Below, one piece after another: positions 42,434 to 51,278 of a stretch of DNA of 64,000 nucleotides. The DNA comes from Candidatus Obscuribacter sp. (lineage in GTDB: Bacteria; Cyanobacteriota; Vampirovibrionia; Obscuribacterales; Obscuribacteraceae), in contig JADKDV010000004.1 in the NCBI GenBank assembly GCA_016718315.1, forward strand, positions 248,001 to 312,000. The letters are read 5' to 3'. Each line of letters opens with the position of its first letter. Within the stretch, counting starts at the first letter, position 1. The position numbers were made by a program, and so were the translations under genes. Below the pieces are notes generated by a model, which had not been told where the DNA came from, did no database searches, and worked only from the letters and a program-made list of their open reading frames with translations.

Positions 42434-43483
42434 ATGCTAAACTCTGTGCATCTTTGTCGGAGTGTGTCGATTGTGGATGTAGTAAAAAAGCTGTTTAGCG
42501 CCAGTTGTGCCAGTAAAATAGGCCAGACCCTAGGCTTGATGTCAGTCTCGGTGGCACTTTCTGCAATTATTGGCCAGCCCGCCTATGCGCTTTTTTATGG
42601 TACTAATCAGCAAGCCGAGGCATACAAACATGAGGCTGACGCCTATGTAGAATCAGGCAATTATGACCAGGCAATCAATTATTACACTCAGGCAATTAAC
42701 ATGTTGCCCTCTGATGCTGTCCAGGGCAGAGCTGATACTTTTTACAACCGGGCTATTGCCAACGATGTAGCAGGGCATTTTGATAGTGCCACTCAGGATT
42801 GGACCTGGTCGCGAGATTATTATTTGAGAGCAGCTCAATACTCCTATGGCTCGGACGCGGCTGAGAGCGGGGTCAATATCGGATACGACAAACAACTTGG
42901 TGATCAGCTTGGCAATCTGGTGCGCTGGCGCGCAACAGTCAATCCCTACAGCGCCGACTATGAAGGAGATGCCGGGCCAATCAAACTGTGGGACCTGCGT
43001 AAAATGCCGCTTAAGGTGTTTATTGATGATAGTCAGGGGACTGGCTGGTCGCCAGACTTGCGTGAGCTTATCTGGCAGGCGGTCAATAGTTGGAGCGGTA
43101 TTGCCGGCATACCGATTAGATTTCAGACCTGGAATAGTGCCGACGGTGCTCATTACATTATTACCCGTCCAGCCAATGCTGGGCAGATAGCGATTGGCTC
43201 AGGTGGCTATACCAGTGGCATTAACGATACTCCTTTAGCCAACGGGCAGCAGATGCTGGCTCAATCCAAGAGTCTATTGTCAAGCCCGGGCTATGACGGC
43301 AATAGTTACGGTCAAATCGACAAAAATAAACTCTACAATCTGGCTTTGCACGAGTGTGGACATGCCCTGGGACTGGGCGGGCATTCGCCTTCGGGTCTAG
43401 ATATCATGTACTGGAAAGCACCTATTTTGCGTCTTAGCTCGCGCGATCAGGCAACAATGAGACGCATGTATCCGTCACGCTAA
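42434..43483 (+). CDS. Exported TPR protein with matrixin-like metalloprotease domain
   Basis: A protein of 349 residues. Signal-like helix LGLMSVSVALSAIIGQPAYA, then TPR-type helices (QAEAYKHEADAYVESGNYDQ, AINYYTQAINMLP). The C-terminal metzincin domain has PLKVFIDDSQGTGWSPDLRE and the zinc motif HECGHALGLGGHS (His306, Glu307, His310, His317), with Met-turn DIMYW. The third His sits one residue later than in the HExxHxxGxxH of animal matrixins; the GxxGHS form is, as I recall, common in bacterial relatives. Likely a secreted or periplasmic endopeptidase. Substrate unknown. Confidence 0.83.
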   Translation: MLNSVHLCRSVSIVDVVKKLFSASCASKIGQTLGLMSVSVALSAIIGQPAYALFYGTNQQAEAYKHEADAYVESGNYDQAINYYTQAINMLPSDAVQGRADTFYNRAIANDVAGHFDSATQDWTWSRDYYLRAAQYSYGSDAAESGVNIGYDKQLGDQLGNLVRWRATVNPYSADYEGDAGPIKLWDLRKMPLKVFIDDSQGTGWSPDLRELIWQAVNSWSGIAGIPIRFQTWNSADGAHYIITRPANAGQIAIGSGGYTSGINDTPLANGQQMLAQSKSLLSSPGYDGNSYGQIDKNKLYNLALHECGHALGLGGHSPSGLDIMYWKAPILRLSSRDQATMRRMYPSR

Positions 43484-43552
43484 AATGTCGGCTAGAATAA
43501 TCCACAGCTATGCATTGCTATAGCGCAAATTAGTAAAGAAAGGTGCAGGCAC

Positions 43553-44383
43553 ATGGGCGAGCAAAAAACAGGCCAGGTCCGGAAATCCACAGCCAGAGCT
43601 ATATCTTTAGCGCTTTTGAGTTGTGCCTTTGTCCTGGGTAACAGCTGCTTAGCTGCTGATATGCAAAGCGGCATCAAAAAGTATCAAGCCAAGCAGTACC
43701 AGGCTGCGCTCAATGATTTTAAAGAAGTCGTCAAAGCCAATCCCTCTGACGCACTCTGTCACTATTACATGGCTCTCTGCAATCAATGTCTCGCTCGCAT
43801 CGGCGAAGCCAAGCTGGAATATAAGAAAGTTACCGAGATTGGCCCGGCCAATCTCAAGGCCCAGGCTCAATCTGGACTAAGTCAACTAGAAAAAGTCAGT
43901 GTGCGCACCGGTGGCAACACCGGCTCTTCAGCCGTCGCTAGTGCCACTGACAGTACTGCTAGTGGTGCTGCTGGCTCTGCCACTGGCAATAGCCCGGTGG
44001 CGACCTCTGGTGCCAATGGTGCTGGTACTTACTCGCCTGCCATGGCTAAAGGCGGCAAAGATCCCGGCAAAGATCTGGCTGATGCCAAAAAATCGCTGCC
44101 AGCGATCAAGCAAATCATCATGTTTTATAGCGATTCCAGCCCTGGTAGTGCTTCCATGCAAGATACCTGGGACGAAGCCAAAGTTAAATACAAGACTATC
44201 GAGTTTACTCGTCTCAACGTTGCTGATAACTCCAACGCTGAGATGGTAGCTAAATACAGTGTCAATGCTTACCCCACCACAGTGATGATCGATCAACAGG
44301 GCAAGGCCGTCCTTAACCAGGCTGGTCCAATGATCGGTGAGGCATTTAGCTCAACTATCGACGGCTTGCTCAAAAAGAAATAG
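43553..44383 (+). CDS. Exported TPR/thioredoxin-like protein lacking CXXC
   Basis: A protein of 276 residues. Signal peptide (ISLALLSCAFVLGNSCLAAD), then one or two TPRs (AKQYQAALNDFKEVVKANPS), then a Ser/Thr/Ala/Gly-rich linker (about 118-170) and a thioredoxin-fold domain: KQIIMFYSDSSPGSASMQDT, FTRLNVADNSNAEMVAKYSV, NAYPTTVMIDQQGKAV. The active-site position reads Ser-Ser-Pro-Gly instead of CxxC, while the cis-Pro in AYPT is kept. So it cannot act as a dithiol oxidoreductase and may bind peptides. Follows the metzincin gene by 69 bases in the same direction. Confidence 0.8.
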   Translation: MGEQKTGQVRKSTARAISLALLSCAFVLGNSCLAADMQSGIKKYQAKQYQAALNDFKEVVKANPSDALCHYYMALCNQCLARIGEAKLEYKKVTEIGPANLKAQAQSGLSQLEKVSVRTGGNTGSSAVASATDSTASGAAGSATGNSPVATSGANGAGTYSPAMAKGGKDPGKDLADAKKSLPAIKQIIMFYSDSSPGSASMQDTWDEAKVKYKTIEFTRLNVADNSNAEMVAKYSVNAYPTTVMIDQQGKAVLNQAGPMIGEAFSSTIDGLLKKK

Positions 44384-44479
44384 AGTCCGATTGCCCTGAG
44401 GTTGCTAGTTTCGAAAGGGCTATCAGCTGTGGTGTGTCGAACTCTAAATACTATACCATATAAGATATATTGGCAAAAA

Positions 44480-44561
44480 ATCAAGCAGTCAAGACGGTCT
44501 TACCGACTGGCTACTTGATGGAGAATAGACCACGATTTGATTGCTCAAACCGTGGTCTTTA
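44480..44561 (+). terminator. Tandem hairpins, second one a strong terminator
   Basis: An ATCAAG-CAGTC ... GACTG-GCTA-CTTGAT hairpin (about 44480-44518) is followed by AGACCACGATTTGA (44527-44540), loop TTGC and TCAAACCGTGGTCT (44545-44558), 13 of 14 pairs, then TTAG. It is 140 bases past the thioredoxin-like gene. A TATAAG (44459-44464) lies just upstream, so a short independent RNA is possible. Confidence 0.55.
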
Positions 44562-44669
44562 GTTGCTCCTGGCGAAATGCACTTAGCGATTCTTGCTCGA
44601 CTCCAGGGACGACTTTGTCTGTCGCCTCTGGATAAGTCGGTGTTTACGAGCCTTTATCGCTCTGTGGTG

Positions 44670-45911
44670 TCAGAAGTGACCGCCACGGTATTCTTCGCCG
44701 TCGACATTGACACGCGAGGCAGCCACCGCCGGACGAGCCGGGGCGTCAAACCAGGCGGCTTTGATGTCGAGCACCGGTGTGTCCTTGGGATCGTTGATGA
44801 TCTTGGACACCTTGTCGTCATCGCCGAATTCGATGCGCTGCTTCAGTTTGCCGGTGACTTTGTCGTAGCGGTAGTCGACGCGCAGCTTGCGGGTGGCGTT
44901 CTTGTGGAACTGCACCACTTCCAGCTTGCCGTTGTCGAACCACTCGTAGTGAGCGACGACGTTGTCTTTGCCGTTCTTGATCTCGATGCGACGCAGCGAG
45001 AAGACCGGCTGACCACTGGCATCGACCTTGCCCGATTGCGGTCCGAAGAAGCGCTCCACAGCCACTTCACCGCTATTGTCGTAGTCGATGAAGGTGCGTC
45101 CGTAGTCGCGGTATTCACGGAACTCGCTGAGCTTGGTGCCATCCAGGCGGTAGGTGATCAGATTGGCGCTACGCGGGCTGACCGAGGAGGTCTCGCGCGG
45201 CTTGTCGGTGCCAGGGTAGTTGTAGGTCACCGAGTAGTTACCAAACGAGCGCGACTCCTGCCAGTTGACCGTGGTACCGTCCTCGGCAAAGTGGCGGGCA
45301 TCGAAGTAGGTCTCGGTGTCCGGCGACGGGTACTTGAAGCTGACGTCGGCGGTACCGTCAGGACGGTTGAGTGTCTTGCCGATAAGTTGACCCTTGAGGT
45401 TGCGCACCTGGAGCTCGCTGACCTTGCCCAGAGGGCTGTAGAGAGCGAGGTTGTACTGCCAGGACTTGTCCTTCTCCAGATTGTTCTGGTAGAGCTGGCC
45501 TTCCTTGGTGAGCTTGCCTTCGGGGCTGAGGTAGCGTTCGGACTTGATGCCCAAACCGCTCTCGGCGAAGATACGCTCACTGTACAGGCTGCCGCGGGTC
45601 TGGCCTTTGGCGGCCGGGTAGAAGGTGCGCTCATAGGTGCGCCGATTTTCGCGGACATCCCAGAAGTGCACTTCCTGCGTGTAGCCATTGGCCAGCTCGA
45701 CGATGTCGTTGGCGCTGCCGTCCGGGTTGTTGGTGCGCAGGCGGCGCAGCTCCTTTTTGTCAGCCGATGGCAGGAGCAGTTGAGGTCCGGACGTCTTGGC
45801 GATAAAATCGACATTGGTGCCGGCATCGAAGAATCCAGTCAGGCTTGCGGTGGCAAGACCGACTACGGCTATCAGTGCAGCGGTGGCTGCGATGACATGC
45901 TTCTTTTGCAT
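44670..45911 (-). CDS. Exported or membrane-anchored protein of unknown function with strong codon bias
   Basis: 413 residues from the ATG at 45911, for which AAAGGAG is ideally placed; an ATG 6 bases upstream is too close to that site. Signal/anchor VIAATAALIAVVGLATASLT. The mature part is a run of strand-turn-strand units such as YSERIFAESGLGIKSERYLS, NLKGQLIGKTLNRPDGTADV, EVAVERFFGPQSGKVDASGQ and VVAHYEWFDNGKLEVVQFHK. These recall MORN- or YD-like antiparallel repeats but match no family I can name. Third codon positions are overwhelmingly G or C, unlike neighbours, suggesting high expression. A long reading frame on the opposite strand is a by-product of that bias. Confidence 0.8.
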   Translation of the reverse strand: MQKKHVIAATAALIAVVGLATASLTGFFDAGTNVDFIAKTSGPQLLLPSADKKELRRLRTNNPDGSANDIVELANGYTQEVHFWDVRENRRTYERTFYPAAKGQTRGSLYSERIFAESGLGIKSERYLSPEGKLTKEGQLYQNNLEKDKSWQYNLALYSPLGKVSELQVRNLKGQLIGKTLNRPDGTADVSFKYPSPDTETYFDARHFAEDGTTVNWQESRSFGNYSVTYNYPGTDKPRETSSVSPRSANLITYRLDGTKLSEFREYRDYGRTFIDYDNSGEVAVERFFGPQSGKVDASGQPVFSLRRIEIKNGKDNVVAHYEWFDNGKLEVVQFHKNATRKLRVDYRYDKVTGKLKQRIEFGDDDKVSKIINDPKDTPVLDIKAAWFDAPARPAVAASRVNVDGEEYRGGHF

Positions 45912-46323
45912 GGTCATCTCCTTTCGATAGAGGTTGCGTGATAGTTAAAGGCCTTGAGCACACTTCACTTACGCATAACAGACTCAACGGAATCCCTACC
46001 ACATCAGACTTTTGACCACACCTTGCTTGAGGCGATACCTATCCTTGCCTTAGCGCAAAGGGATGGGGTGGTCCAATCTGGGGTGGGGTTGTTGTTTTAG
46101 TCTTTTGTTTGATTTGTCCGTGTGAGTTATGAAATATGTGCTTACTAAAAGAGATATCAAGAGCTCCTGATCATACTCAACTAAACTTATACACATATGG
46201 CTTAGCGCTAGCTCTGCTGAAGTTAGCGCAGCTCGCCAGGTGGGCGTTTGCGGCTGTGGAGTAAGCGACTGGCGATGCTTGCGCTAGTCAGTGAGAGTCA
46301 ATGCCAATTGGTCTGCTTGTGAG
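45912..46323. other. Intergenic leader, nothing definite
   Basis: About 410 bases upstream of the codon-biased gene and downstream of the kinase gene. It should contain the kinase terminator (a weak GCGCTA/TAGCGC pair near 46205-46230) and the promoter of the biased gene; neither is clear. Confidence 0.4.
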
Positions 46324-48423
46324 TTAAAAGCCAAATGCTTCAGCTTGCTTGCGCAGCTCCACCACCAGGTCATCCATCGAGGCAAAACGTTTATCTGGTT
46401 CTTTTTGCAGACACCTGAAGAGTATCGACTCCAGCGATTGAGGACGGTCGATATGCTGGTTTACAGTGCTTGGTTGTTTGGGCATTTCGTTTACGTGTTT
46501 AAAAATCACCTGCACCGAATTTTCGCCAATAAAGGGCGAAACTCCGCAAAGTGCCTCATACATGACACAGCCCAGTGAATAAATGTCGGTGCGAGGGTCA
46601 AGCTTGGCGCCCATGCACTGCTCTGGACTCATAAATAGCGGGCTGCCTAAAACATCGCCGGTGCGAGTCAGAGCCATGGCTCCTTCGGTTTCTTCGCCGA
46701 CCATTTTGGCAATACCAAAGTCGACGATTTTGACCAGGTCTTGCTTGTTGTCGTCCATGGTCAAGATAATATTGCTGGGCTTGATGTCGCGGTGTACAAC
46801 ACCCTTGCGGTGGGCGTGAGCCAGTGCATCAGCAGTTTGCATAAAGAGCGGAATGACGCGAGCCGTGGGCAGCGCCCCAGTGTTTTTAATAACACTTTCC
46901 AGACTGGGTCCATCGAGCCATTCCATGACCAGATAGGCAATGTGGTTTTCGGTGATACCAAAATCGTGCACAGTAACAATGCTGGGATGTTTGAGTGTGC
47001 TGGCTGCCCGCGCTTCTTGCTCAAAGCGGTGGAGATAGCTTTGATTGCGCGCTAAATGGGGATGCAAGACTTTGATGGCCAGTTGGGCATTGGTTAATTT
47101 GTGGCGGGCCTTAAAAATCACACCCATGCCGCCTTCACCCAGTTGCGAGATAATCTCGTAGCGCTCAGGCAGATCGATAAAATCTTGCAGAGGGCGATTA
47201 TCAAAGGGATTGAGCTTTTGTCCGCCCTTGTCCTGACTGGCGTTGATGACCCGAGTCTTGTCTGCATTGGTGAGGTTTTCGGGGATTACTGTAATGGCAC
47301 TGCCGCTGTCGGGCAAATTGAGTTTTAAGCCAGCCTGGTTGATTGTGCCCTTTACTGTGACACTGACTGGCTCAACAGCCAGATAGCGGTTAACCAGTCT
47401 TTTGGCCAGCACGGCTACAGTCAAGGCCAGGTCGGCAGGCAGTTCACCATCAGCAAAACGCTCATATCTAAAATGGGCGTAGTTAAGTCTGCGCAAATCC
47501 AAAATGCAGTCCCACAGGGCATCGAGTGATTCTTTGTGACCTTTGCGCATAGGGATATTAAACTCTCTGGCTTTGGGCAAGCTTTTCCAGAGGGCAAGCA
47601 AATCGACAGTGACACAGCCAACTAAAGCTAAAGCAAAAAAGCCCAGGGCTAAATAGCCGTTGGCGGCCAGTGTTTCAAATATTGTTTTGCTCCAGGCAAA
47701 AATGCCACCAAATTGACTACCATTGATAGCAATGTGGTCGATAACAGCAATGGTAAAGCCAGACAGTGCCACAGGGATTGCGATTTTTTTGTTGTGTCGG
47801 TACATCAGGGCAATACCAAGAGTCCCGGTGGTCATGGCCGCCCAGATGGCATGACCGGAGATGACGCGCCCATTGACCAGCTCAGCGGCTGGGATAAAGA
47901 CTGATAGATTGTTGAGGCTTTTTTGTGCAGCATGAGTAAAAGCGTCTTCTACTATGGCAAAACCAGCTCCACAAGCGGCACCCATTAAAAGCAAATCAGT
48001 AGCGCCAAGAGTCCAGCTGCTAAATTTGCGGCCGCGCCAGAGCAAAATCAGCACAGGCAAACACTTTGCTAATTCTTCCAGAGGCACTGTCAAAAGTGGT
48101 TTAAAAGGAGAATCACCCAGGACTTTGACAATGGGCACAGCAAAAGCCAGGTCCAGCCCCATAAAGAGCCCGCCAGCAAAAAAGCAGATAGCCAGTTTGT
48201 GCAATGGCACAGCCCTTACTGCACTGGCTGCCACAATCAATACCAACAAAAATGAGATGTTAAAGGCAATCCAGGCGATGGCCGGCACACCAGTCATCAG
48301 TAGTGTGGGTAAAAGCCAGAGCGCGGCTCCCACCAGTAGTACTAGATGGCGCACCTGGACCCGGCTGTTGCCCAGCGGGATGGTACCCCATGTGGTGGCA
48401 CGCTCGACGAGATCAGCCTTCAC
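46324..48423 (-). CDS. PrsW-like membrane protease fused to a PknB-type Ser/Thr kinase
   Basis: 699 residues. Residues 25-280 hold about eight membrane helices with the PrsW-family catalytic pattern: VPLEELAKCLPV (Glu116-Glu117), GAGFAIVEDAF (Glu159-Asp160), VISGHAIWAAMTTG (His191) and AVIDHIAI (His230). After a roughly 130-residue linker, residues 421-690 form a complete kinase: GEGGMGVIFKA loop, Lys451 in LAIKVLHPHL, catalytic HRDIKPSN (Asp546, Asn551), DFG at 568-570, and SPLFMSPEQ. PrsW proteases cleave membrane anti-sigma factors, and Hanks-type kinases signal envelope state. The fusion order is normally reversed or absent. The GTG start overlaps the stop of the upstream gene (GTGA). Confidence 0.87.
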   Translation of the reverse strand: MKADLVERATTWGTIPLGNSRVQVRHLVLLVGAALWLLPTLLMTGVPAIAWIAFNISFLLVLIVAASAVRAVPLHKLAICFFAGGLFMGLDLAFAVPIVKVLGDSPFKPLLTVPLEELAKCLPVLILLWRGRKFSSWTLGATDLLLMGAACGAGFAIVEDAFTHAAQKSLNNLSVFIPAAELVNGRVISGHAIWAAMTTGTLGIALMYRHNKKIAIPVALSGFTIAVIDHIAINGSQFGGIFAWSKTIFETLAANGYLALGFFALALVGCVTVDLLALWKSLPKAREFNIPMRKGHKESLDALWDCILDLRRLNYAHFRYERFADGELPADLALTVAVLAKRLVNRYLAVEPVSVTVKGTINQAGLKLNLPDSGSAITVIPENLTNADKTRVINASQDKGGQKLNPFDNRPLQDFIDLPERYEIISQLGEGGMGVIFKARHKLTNAQLAIKVLHPHLARNQSYLHRFEQEARAASTLKHPSIVTVHDFGITENHIAYLVMEWLDGPSLESVIKNTGALPTARVIPLFMQTADALAHAHRKGVVHRDIKPSNIILTMDDNKQDLVKIVDFGIAKMVGEETEGAMALTRTGDVLGSPLFMSPEQCMGAKLDPRTDIYSLGCVMYEALCGVSPFIGENSVQVIFKHVNEMPKQPSTVNQHIDRPQSLESILFRCLQKEPDKRFASMDDLVVELRKQAEAFGF

Positions 48424-48929
48424 TTGCTTTGATCTCCTCCTGGCCCTTTGATATTTGGTGGCTTTTTGAGCCTGCTGGGATTAGCATCAGCATTGCTTGC
48501 TGGTTTGCCTTTACCTGGACTACCAGGGCTTTTGAGCCTGGCTATGGATGGTTTGTCGGCGGCATTTTGCCCTTGAGACTGAGGCTCTTTATCGACTTTT
48601 GTCTCTGGCCCGTCACTGTGTGCTGAGGCAAACTGATCAAAGGCTGTCAAACAAAGAGCAGGACCTGGTTGACCGCGCAAGCCAGCAATTAGATTTTTTA
48701 GTCCGTTGGGGTTTTCTTTGCGGGCGTCATTGAGTTGGTCAAATGCCAGCACATATTTGGACTGCAATGCTTCGGCATCACGCGGATAGTCCTCAGGTAA
48801 GCTATCGCGTTTGAGGCGGGCTACTCCAGCCAGCAAAGACACTGCTGCCAGACCAGCGGCCATGGCACAAAGTACACTGATGGCTGCGCCATTACCGACT
48901 GTGGTAGCGAGGTCATGCAAATTGTCCAC
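48420..48929 (-). CDS. Small membrane-anchored protein co-transcribed with the kinase
   Basis: A protein of 169 residues. One N-terminal membrane helix (AISVLCAMAAGLAAVSLLAG), a helical middle (DAEALQSKYVLAFDQLNDAR) and a disordered Pro/Lys/Gly/Ser-rich tail. Its stop overlaps the kinase start by 4 bases, so the two are translationally coupled. It may be a regulator, substrate or adaptor of the PrsW-kinase; this is inference from coupling alone. Confidence 0.7.
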   Translation of the reverse strand: MDNLHDLATTVGNGAAISVLCAMAAGLAAVSLLAGVARLKRDSLPEDYPRDAEALQSKYVLAFDQLNDARKENPNGLKNLIAGLRGQPGPALCLTAFDQFASAHSDGPETKVDKEPQSQGQNAADKPSIARLKSPGSPGKGKPASNADANPSRLKKPPNIKGPGGDQSK

Positions 48930-49036
48930 GGATAATCCTCGGATAATCGCCAGTAATTGATAAAAAAAACGGGTAAAAATTGGACCGGTGGGCTACCTGA
49001 AGTGCCTAGTCTAACACTCTAATGCCTCTTGTAATG

Positions 49037-50134
49037 TCATAGAGGCATGACAGCCGGTCTTGCCCTGATTTTTTGAGCGGTAGCACGATCTTTATTGGCC
49101 AGCTCTTTTTGTCCGGTCTTTTCGTAGAGTTCGGCTCGTGCTTCGTAGGCATCCCGGGAGTCGTTTGGACCGTTATTGATGGACTCGTTAAAGTCAGCCA
49201 GAGCTTCCTTAAACTTACCCATGCGCAAGTACTCTTTGCCTCTAAACAAAATTGTCTCATCGTCCAGGGGATTTGCTTGGAGTATTTGATTGTAGACTGC
49301 AATCGCTTTGACATGGTCACCAGCTTTGCTAAAGAGACGCGCTCTCAAATAGAGGGCCCGTCCACAATTAGGTTCAATGGTGAGGATTTTGGCGGTTTCT
49401 TCCAGCGCTTCTTTTTCTCTACCGAGAGTGACAAATATGTCAGCTCGCGCGAGATGGAAGGTTTTTTCACGGGGATTTAGAGCTATTGCTTGATTTAGAT
49501 CGGCCAGAGCCTGCGTATCTTGCTTGAGCATTTGGTAGAGCGCAGCTCTTTTAAAATAGCGGTGTGAGCTGGTGGGGTCTTGTTTGATATTCAAACCGGC
49601 ATATTCAATCGCTTTTTTATAGTCTTTTTGAACAGTAGAGACCATTATCAAAAAATCGTAAGCTTTATCGACTTTGGGGTCTAGTTTTAGAGCGGTATTT
49701 AGCTCTTTAACGCCACTTTTGTAGTCATCGATGTAGTAATAATATTGAGCCATAATGACATGGGCCCTAGCGTTTTTGTCATCGCATTGTAGCGCCTTGA
49801 CGGCCATGGCATGTCCTGTTTCGGCATCGCCTATGTGCGCTGCGATTTCGCCTTTATTGCAATAGGCCTTACTTGATTTTGGATCTGCTTCTATGGCTTT
49901 GTCAGCCAGGGCAAAGGCTTCTTTGTATTTTTTCTTCTCAAACAAAATGTGACTTTGTGCTATCAGCCTGTCGCAGGCGCTGAGCGGCACTGCCTTTTGC
50001 TCTTGTGAGGCGGCACCAGCTTTTGCTGCCGTGTTGAGCGGGGCTGCGGCTGCTAATGCTTGTGCGCATAAAGCAAATGTGATCAGGCAGAATACTTTTA
50101 GCTGAGTCTTTGTAACGCTACTATTATGAGGCAA
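49037..50134 (-). CDS. Exported tetratricopeptide-repeat protein at the end of the dap operon
   Basis: 365 residues starting at a TTG with GGAGAG upstream. Signal peptide VFCLITFALCAQALAAAAPL. Then about nine TPRs, such as FEKKKYKEAFALADKAIEAD, DYKSGVKELNTALKLDPKVD, QALADLNQAIALNPREKTFH and KFKEALADFNESINNGPNDS. It overlaps the end of dapE by 11 bases, hence co-translated with it. TPR proteins bind other proteins; a periplasmic scaffold linked to wall synthesis is possible but not shown. Confidence 0.88.
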   Translation of the reverse strand: MPHNSSVTKTQLKVFCLITFALCAQALAAAAPLNTAAKAGAASQEQKAVPLSACDRLIAQSHILFEKKKYKEAFALADKAIEADPKSSKAYCNKGEIAAHIGDAETGHAMAVKALQCDDKNARAHVIMAQYYYYIDDYKSGVKELNTALKLDPKVDKAYDFLIMVSTVQKDYKKAIEYAGLNIKQDPTSSHRYFKRAALYQMLKQDTQALADLNQAIALNPREKTFHLARADIFVTLGREKEALEETAKILTIEPNCGRALYLRARLFSKAGDHVKAIAVYNQILQANPLDDETILFRGKEYLRMGKFKEALADFNESINNGPNDSRDAYEARAELYEKTGQKELANKDRATAQKIRARPAVMPL

Positions 50135-51278
50135 CTAACAGGCTCTCCAAAATGCGCTCGTAAATACGACTCAGTTTTTCCAGTTCTTCCACCTTAACAC
50201 ATTCATCTATCTTGTGGATTGTGGCATTGACTGGTCCAAGCTCAATGATTTCGCAGCCAGTAGTGGCGATAAAACGGCCATCTGAGGTACCGCCGGTGGT
50301 GCTCAGCTCGGCTTCCACTGCGCTTACTTCTTTGATGGCCAGTCTGGCCGCGTCAACTAGTTTGCCCGGGGGTGTAATAAATGGCATGCCTGACAGTCTA
50401 AAAGTAAGACCATAGTTGAGTTTGTGGCGGTCAAACAAGGCCCTTACTTTTTCTTCCAGTATGTGTGGTGTTACTTCCGGCGAAAAGCGGAAATTAAACA
50501 ATATTTCCAGGTCGCCTGGTATGACATTGTCTGCACCAGTGCCGGAGTTTATGTTGGAAATTTGAAAACTGGTGGGCTGAAAAAATTCGTTGCCCTGATC
50601 AAAACTCATAGCTGTAAGCTCTGCTAGTGCCGGAGCAAAGAGATGGATAGGGTTTTTGGCCAGCTGGGGGTAGGCAATATGACCCTGCACTCCCTTAATA
50701 ACGCCATGACCGGTGAGCGAGCCCCTTCTGCCGTTTTTGATTGTGTCACCCAGCACTGCCACTGAGCTTGGTTCGCCCACCAGGCAATAGTCGGGTAGCT
50801 CACCGCGTTGTTTGAGGACTTCTACTACACGTTTGGTGCCGTCCTGGGCTGCACCCTCTTCATCACTGGTGATGAGCAGAGCAATTGAGCCTTTATGGGC
50901 GGGAAAGGCTTTGATAAAGGCATAGATAGCCACCAGCATGCTGGCAATTGAGCCCTTCATATCAGCTGCACCGCGACCATAAAGATAGCCGTCTCTCACA
51001 GCTGGCTCAAAAGGATGGCTGGTCCAGCGGTCAATGGGACCAGTGGGCACAACATCGGTATGACCGGCAAAAACAAATAGCGGACCATCGGTGCCCCGGC
51101 GCGCCCAGAGATTCTGGACTTCACCAAATGGCAAGTATTCGCTGACAAAGCCCAGCTCTTCTAAAAATGAAGCAATCAACTGCTGGCAGTCTTCATCCCG
51201 GGGCGTTACCGATGGGCGCTTAATTAAAGCGCTGGCCATCGACAATACACTCATGGGATCAAAGCTTGGTTTAGACAT
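50124..51278 (-). CDS. dapE: Succinyl-diaminopimelate desuccinylase
   Basis: A protein of 384 residues, M20 family. Metal and catalytic residues: His73 and Asp75 in FAGHTDVVPTG, Asp106 in YGRGAADMKGS, Glu140-Glu141 in ITSDEEGAAQDGTKRV, and the C-terminal GPVNATIHKIDECV His. GTSDGRFI is typical of DapE. It hydrolyses N-succinyl-LL-diaminopimelate to LL-diaminopimelate and succinate, in the succinylase branch of lysine and peptidoglycan precursor synthesis. Its start overlaps the dapD stop by 8 bases. Confidence 0.95.
   Translation of the reverse strand: MSKPSFDPMSVLSMASALIKRPSVTPRDEDCQQLIASFLEELGFVSEYLPFGEVQNLWARRGTDGPLFVFAGHTDVVPTGPIDRWTSHPFEPAVRDGYLYGRGAADMKGSIASMLVAIYAFIKAFPAHKGSIALLITSDEEGAAQDGTKRVVEVLKQRGELPDYCLVGEPSSVAVLGDTIKNGRRGSLTGHGVIKGVQGHIAYPQLAKNPIHLFAPALAELTAMSFDQGNEFFQPTSFQISNINSGTGADNVIPGDLEILFNFRFSPEVTPHILEEKVRALFDRHKLNYGLTFRLSGMPFITPPGKLVDAARLAIKEVSAVEAELSTTGGTSDGRFIATTGCEIIELGPVNATIHKIDECVKVEELEKLSRIYERILESLLVAS

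Noticed and set aside
44541..45941. Long open frame on the + strand (466 codons)
   Set aside because: It is antisense to the gene with signal peptide and ideal ribosome site at 45911. It exists because that gene avoids A/T at third positions, and its translation is Val/Leu/Ala-rich noise.
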